From Lachnospiraceae bacterium (GTDB lineage: Bacteria; Bacillota; Clostridia; Lachnospirales; Bianqueaceae): a stretch of DNA of 64,000 nucleotides. The stretch spans positions 62,001 to 126,000 of the forward strand of contig JAAWDX010000004.1 of assembly GCA_022794035.1 (NCBI GenBank). Direction: 5' to 3'. The stretch's first letter is position 1. Every line of letters starts with the position of its first letter. Shown here one piece after another: positions 63,437-64,000 of this stretch. Below the pieces are notes generated by a model. It saw only the letters and a list, made by a program, of their open reading frames with translations, was not told the DNA's origin and searched no databases. The translations under genes were made by a program, and so were the position numbers.

Positions 63437-64000
63437 ATGAAAACAGCCGTTAGTGTATACAGCTTTCATCAGGCAATCAAAGCAGGGCGCCTTACTGTCA
63501 TGCAGTGCATTGCAAAAGCTAAGGAGATGGGCTTCGATGGATTTGAATTTGTAGATTTTGCTACCGCCCTCCCTGCTGAAACTTCCTACGTCAGCCGCGA
63601 GGAGTATGCTGCCGCTTTGCACGCAGAATGTGAGGCACAAGGCATTGCGGTCACTAATTATGCATTCGGCGCTGATTTTCAATCGCGTGATCTAAAAGAA
63701 GAGCTTGCAAGAGTTAAAAAAGAAATTGATATTGCAGAAATCCTAGGCGCTCCTATCATTCGCCATGATGTAGCCTATGGCAGCCATAACGGCCAATATG
63801 AAAGCTTTGATTCTATTCTTCCCCGCTTAGCAGGTGCAATTCGTGAGCTTACCGAATATGCTGCCGGCAAAGGAATTAAAACCACCGTAGAAAATCATGG
63901 AATCTTTGTTCAGGACGCACTCCGCGTTGAAAAGCTCATTAATGCTGTTCGCCATCCCAACTTTGGCTGGCTCGTTGATATGGGCAACTTTACCTGTGCA
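63437..64000 (+). CDS. Sugar phosphate isomerase/epimerase family protein, second of tandem pair (partial)
   Basis: 188 codons are present and the frame is open at the window edge. Opens MKTAVSVYSFHQAIKAGRL; 29 of the first 41 residues equal those of the gene at 62470, by direct count. Seen: TTVENHGIFVQDALRVEKL and FGWLVDMGNFTCA with the candidate metal Glu and Asp. TTGGAGG precedes the ATG. A local duplication of the upstream gene. Confidence 0.85.
   Translation, partial: MKTAVSVYSFHQAIKAGRLTVMQCIAKAKEMGFDGFEFVDFATALPAETSYVSREEYAAALHAECEAQGIAVTNYAFGADFQSRDLKEELARVKKEIDIAEILGAPIIRHDVAYGSHNGQYESFDSILPRLAGAIRELTEYAAGKGIKTTVENHGIFVQDALRVEKLINAVRHPNFGWLVDMGNFTCA

Overview
The window looks like core chromosome of an anaerobic, endospore-forming, low-GC Firmicute, most like the Lachnospirales within Clostridia. 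Support: a full Rnf ferredoxin:NAD+ oxidoreductase operon and a rubrerythrin (anaerobe); SigH, CotJABC and a GerA/SpoVAF-type germination protein (spore former); a Firmicute-type L27 with its Prp protease; a divergent LexA/YneA-like SOS pair; and the short HisG/HisZ form of histidine biosynthesis. No phage, insertion sequence, CRISPR array or rRNA was seen. There is one tRNA. No stretch over 300 bases lacks a gene. By eye, the region from about 36 to 58 kb is more GC-rich than the first 35 kb.

Layout. 0.1-5.4 kb: pgk-tpiA glycolytic pair, a class I aminotransferase and an L-aspartate-oxidase/fumarate-reductase-like flavoprotein. 5.5-9.3 kb: a degenerate YhfC-like membrane protein, an orphan SpoVAF-type protein and a PRPP synthetase. 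9.4-10.7 kb: lexA and a divergent LysM cell-division-inhibitor-like gene with SOS boxes between them. 10.8-15.2 kb: rplU-prp-rpmA, obg, yhbY, nadD, yqeK, rsfS (ribosome assembly and NAD). 15.3-21.5 kb: rubrerythrin, TtcA-like thiolase, tyrosine recombinase, and TIGR03960/TIGR03936/RNase G on the minus strand. 21.6-30.0 kb: cell-shape operon DUF4321-radC-mreBCD-mrdA-rodA-mgsA. 30.2-35.1 kb: rnfCDGEAB. 35.2-41.3 kb: DUF378, a small P-loop protein, nfeD-SPFH-rluA, and GNAT-mrnC-rlmB-sigH. 41.4-45.9 kb: anmK plus a serine hydrolase, truA, a pyrophosphate-type phosphofructokinase and tRNA-Thr. 46.0-58.2 kb: dapA, efp, then an amino-acid supercluster: an ABC ATPase, hisZGDCBHAF-IE, a YqeG-AroE fusion and an AroK-AroQ fusion, all read on the minus strand from one strong promoter at 58.2 kb with no visible internal terminator. 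58.2-60.2 kb: Sfp-type transferase and cotJABC. 60.4-64.0 kb: a sugar-isomerase / Gfo-Idh oxidoreductase cluster that runs off the end of the window.

Most interesting points: two fusions that join shikimate-pathway enzymes to other enzymes inside a histidine/shikimate supercluster; the sugar isomerase-Gfo/Idh-isomerase-isomerase cluster behind a perfect 13-bp inverted repeat, whose family mix recalls 3-keto-glycoside (including C-glycoside) catabolism in gut Lachnospiraceae; a YhfC-like protein lacking the expected catalytic residues; PBP2 with a roughly 235-residue insertion; and an RNase E/G that stops where the zinc-link should begin. All functional calls come from reading translated sequence against family knowledge; no database search was run.
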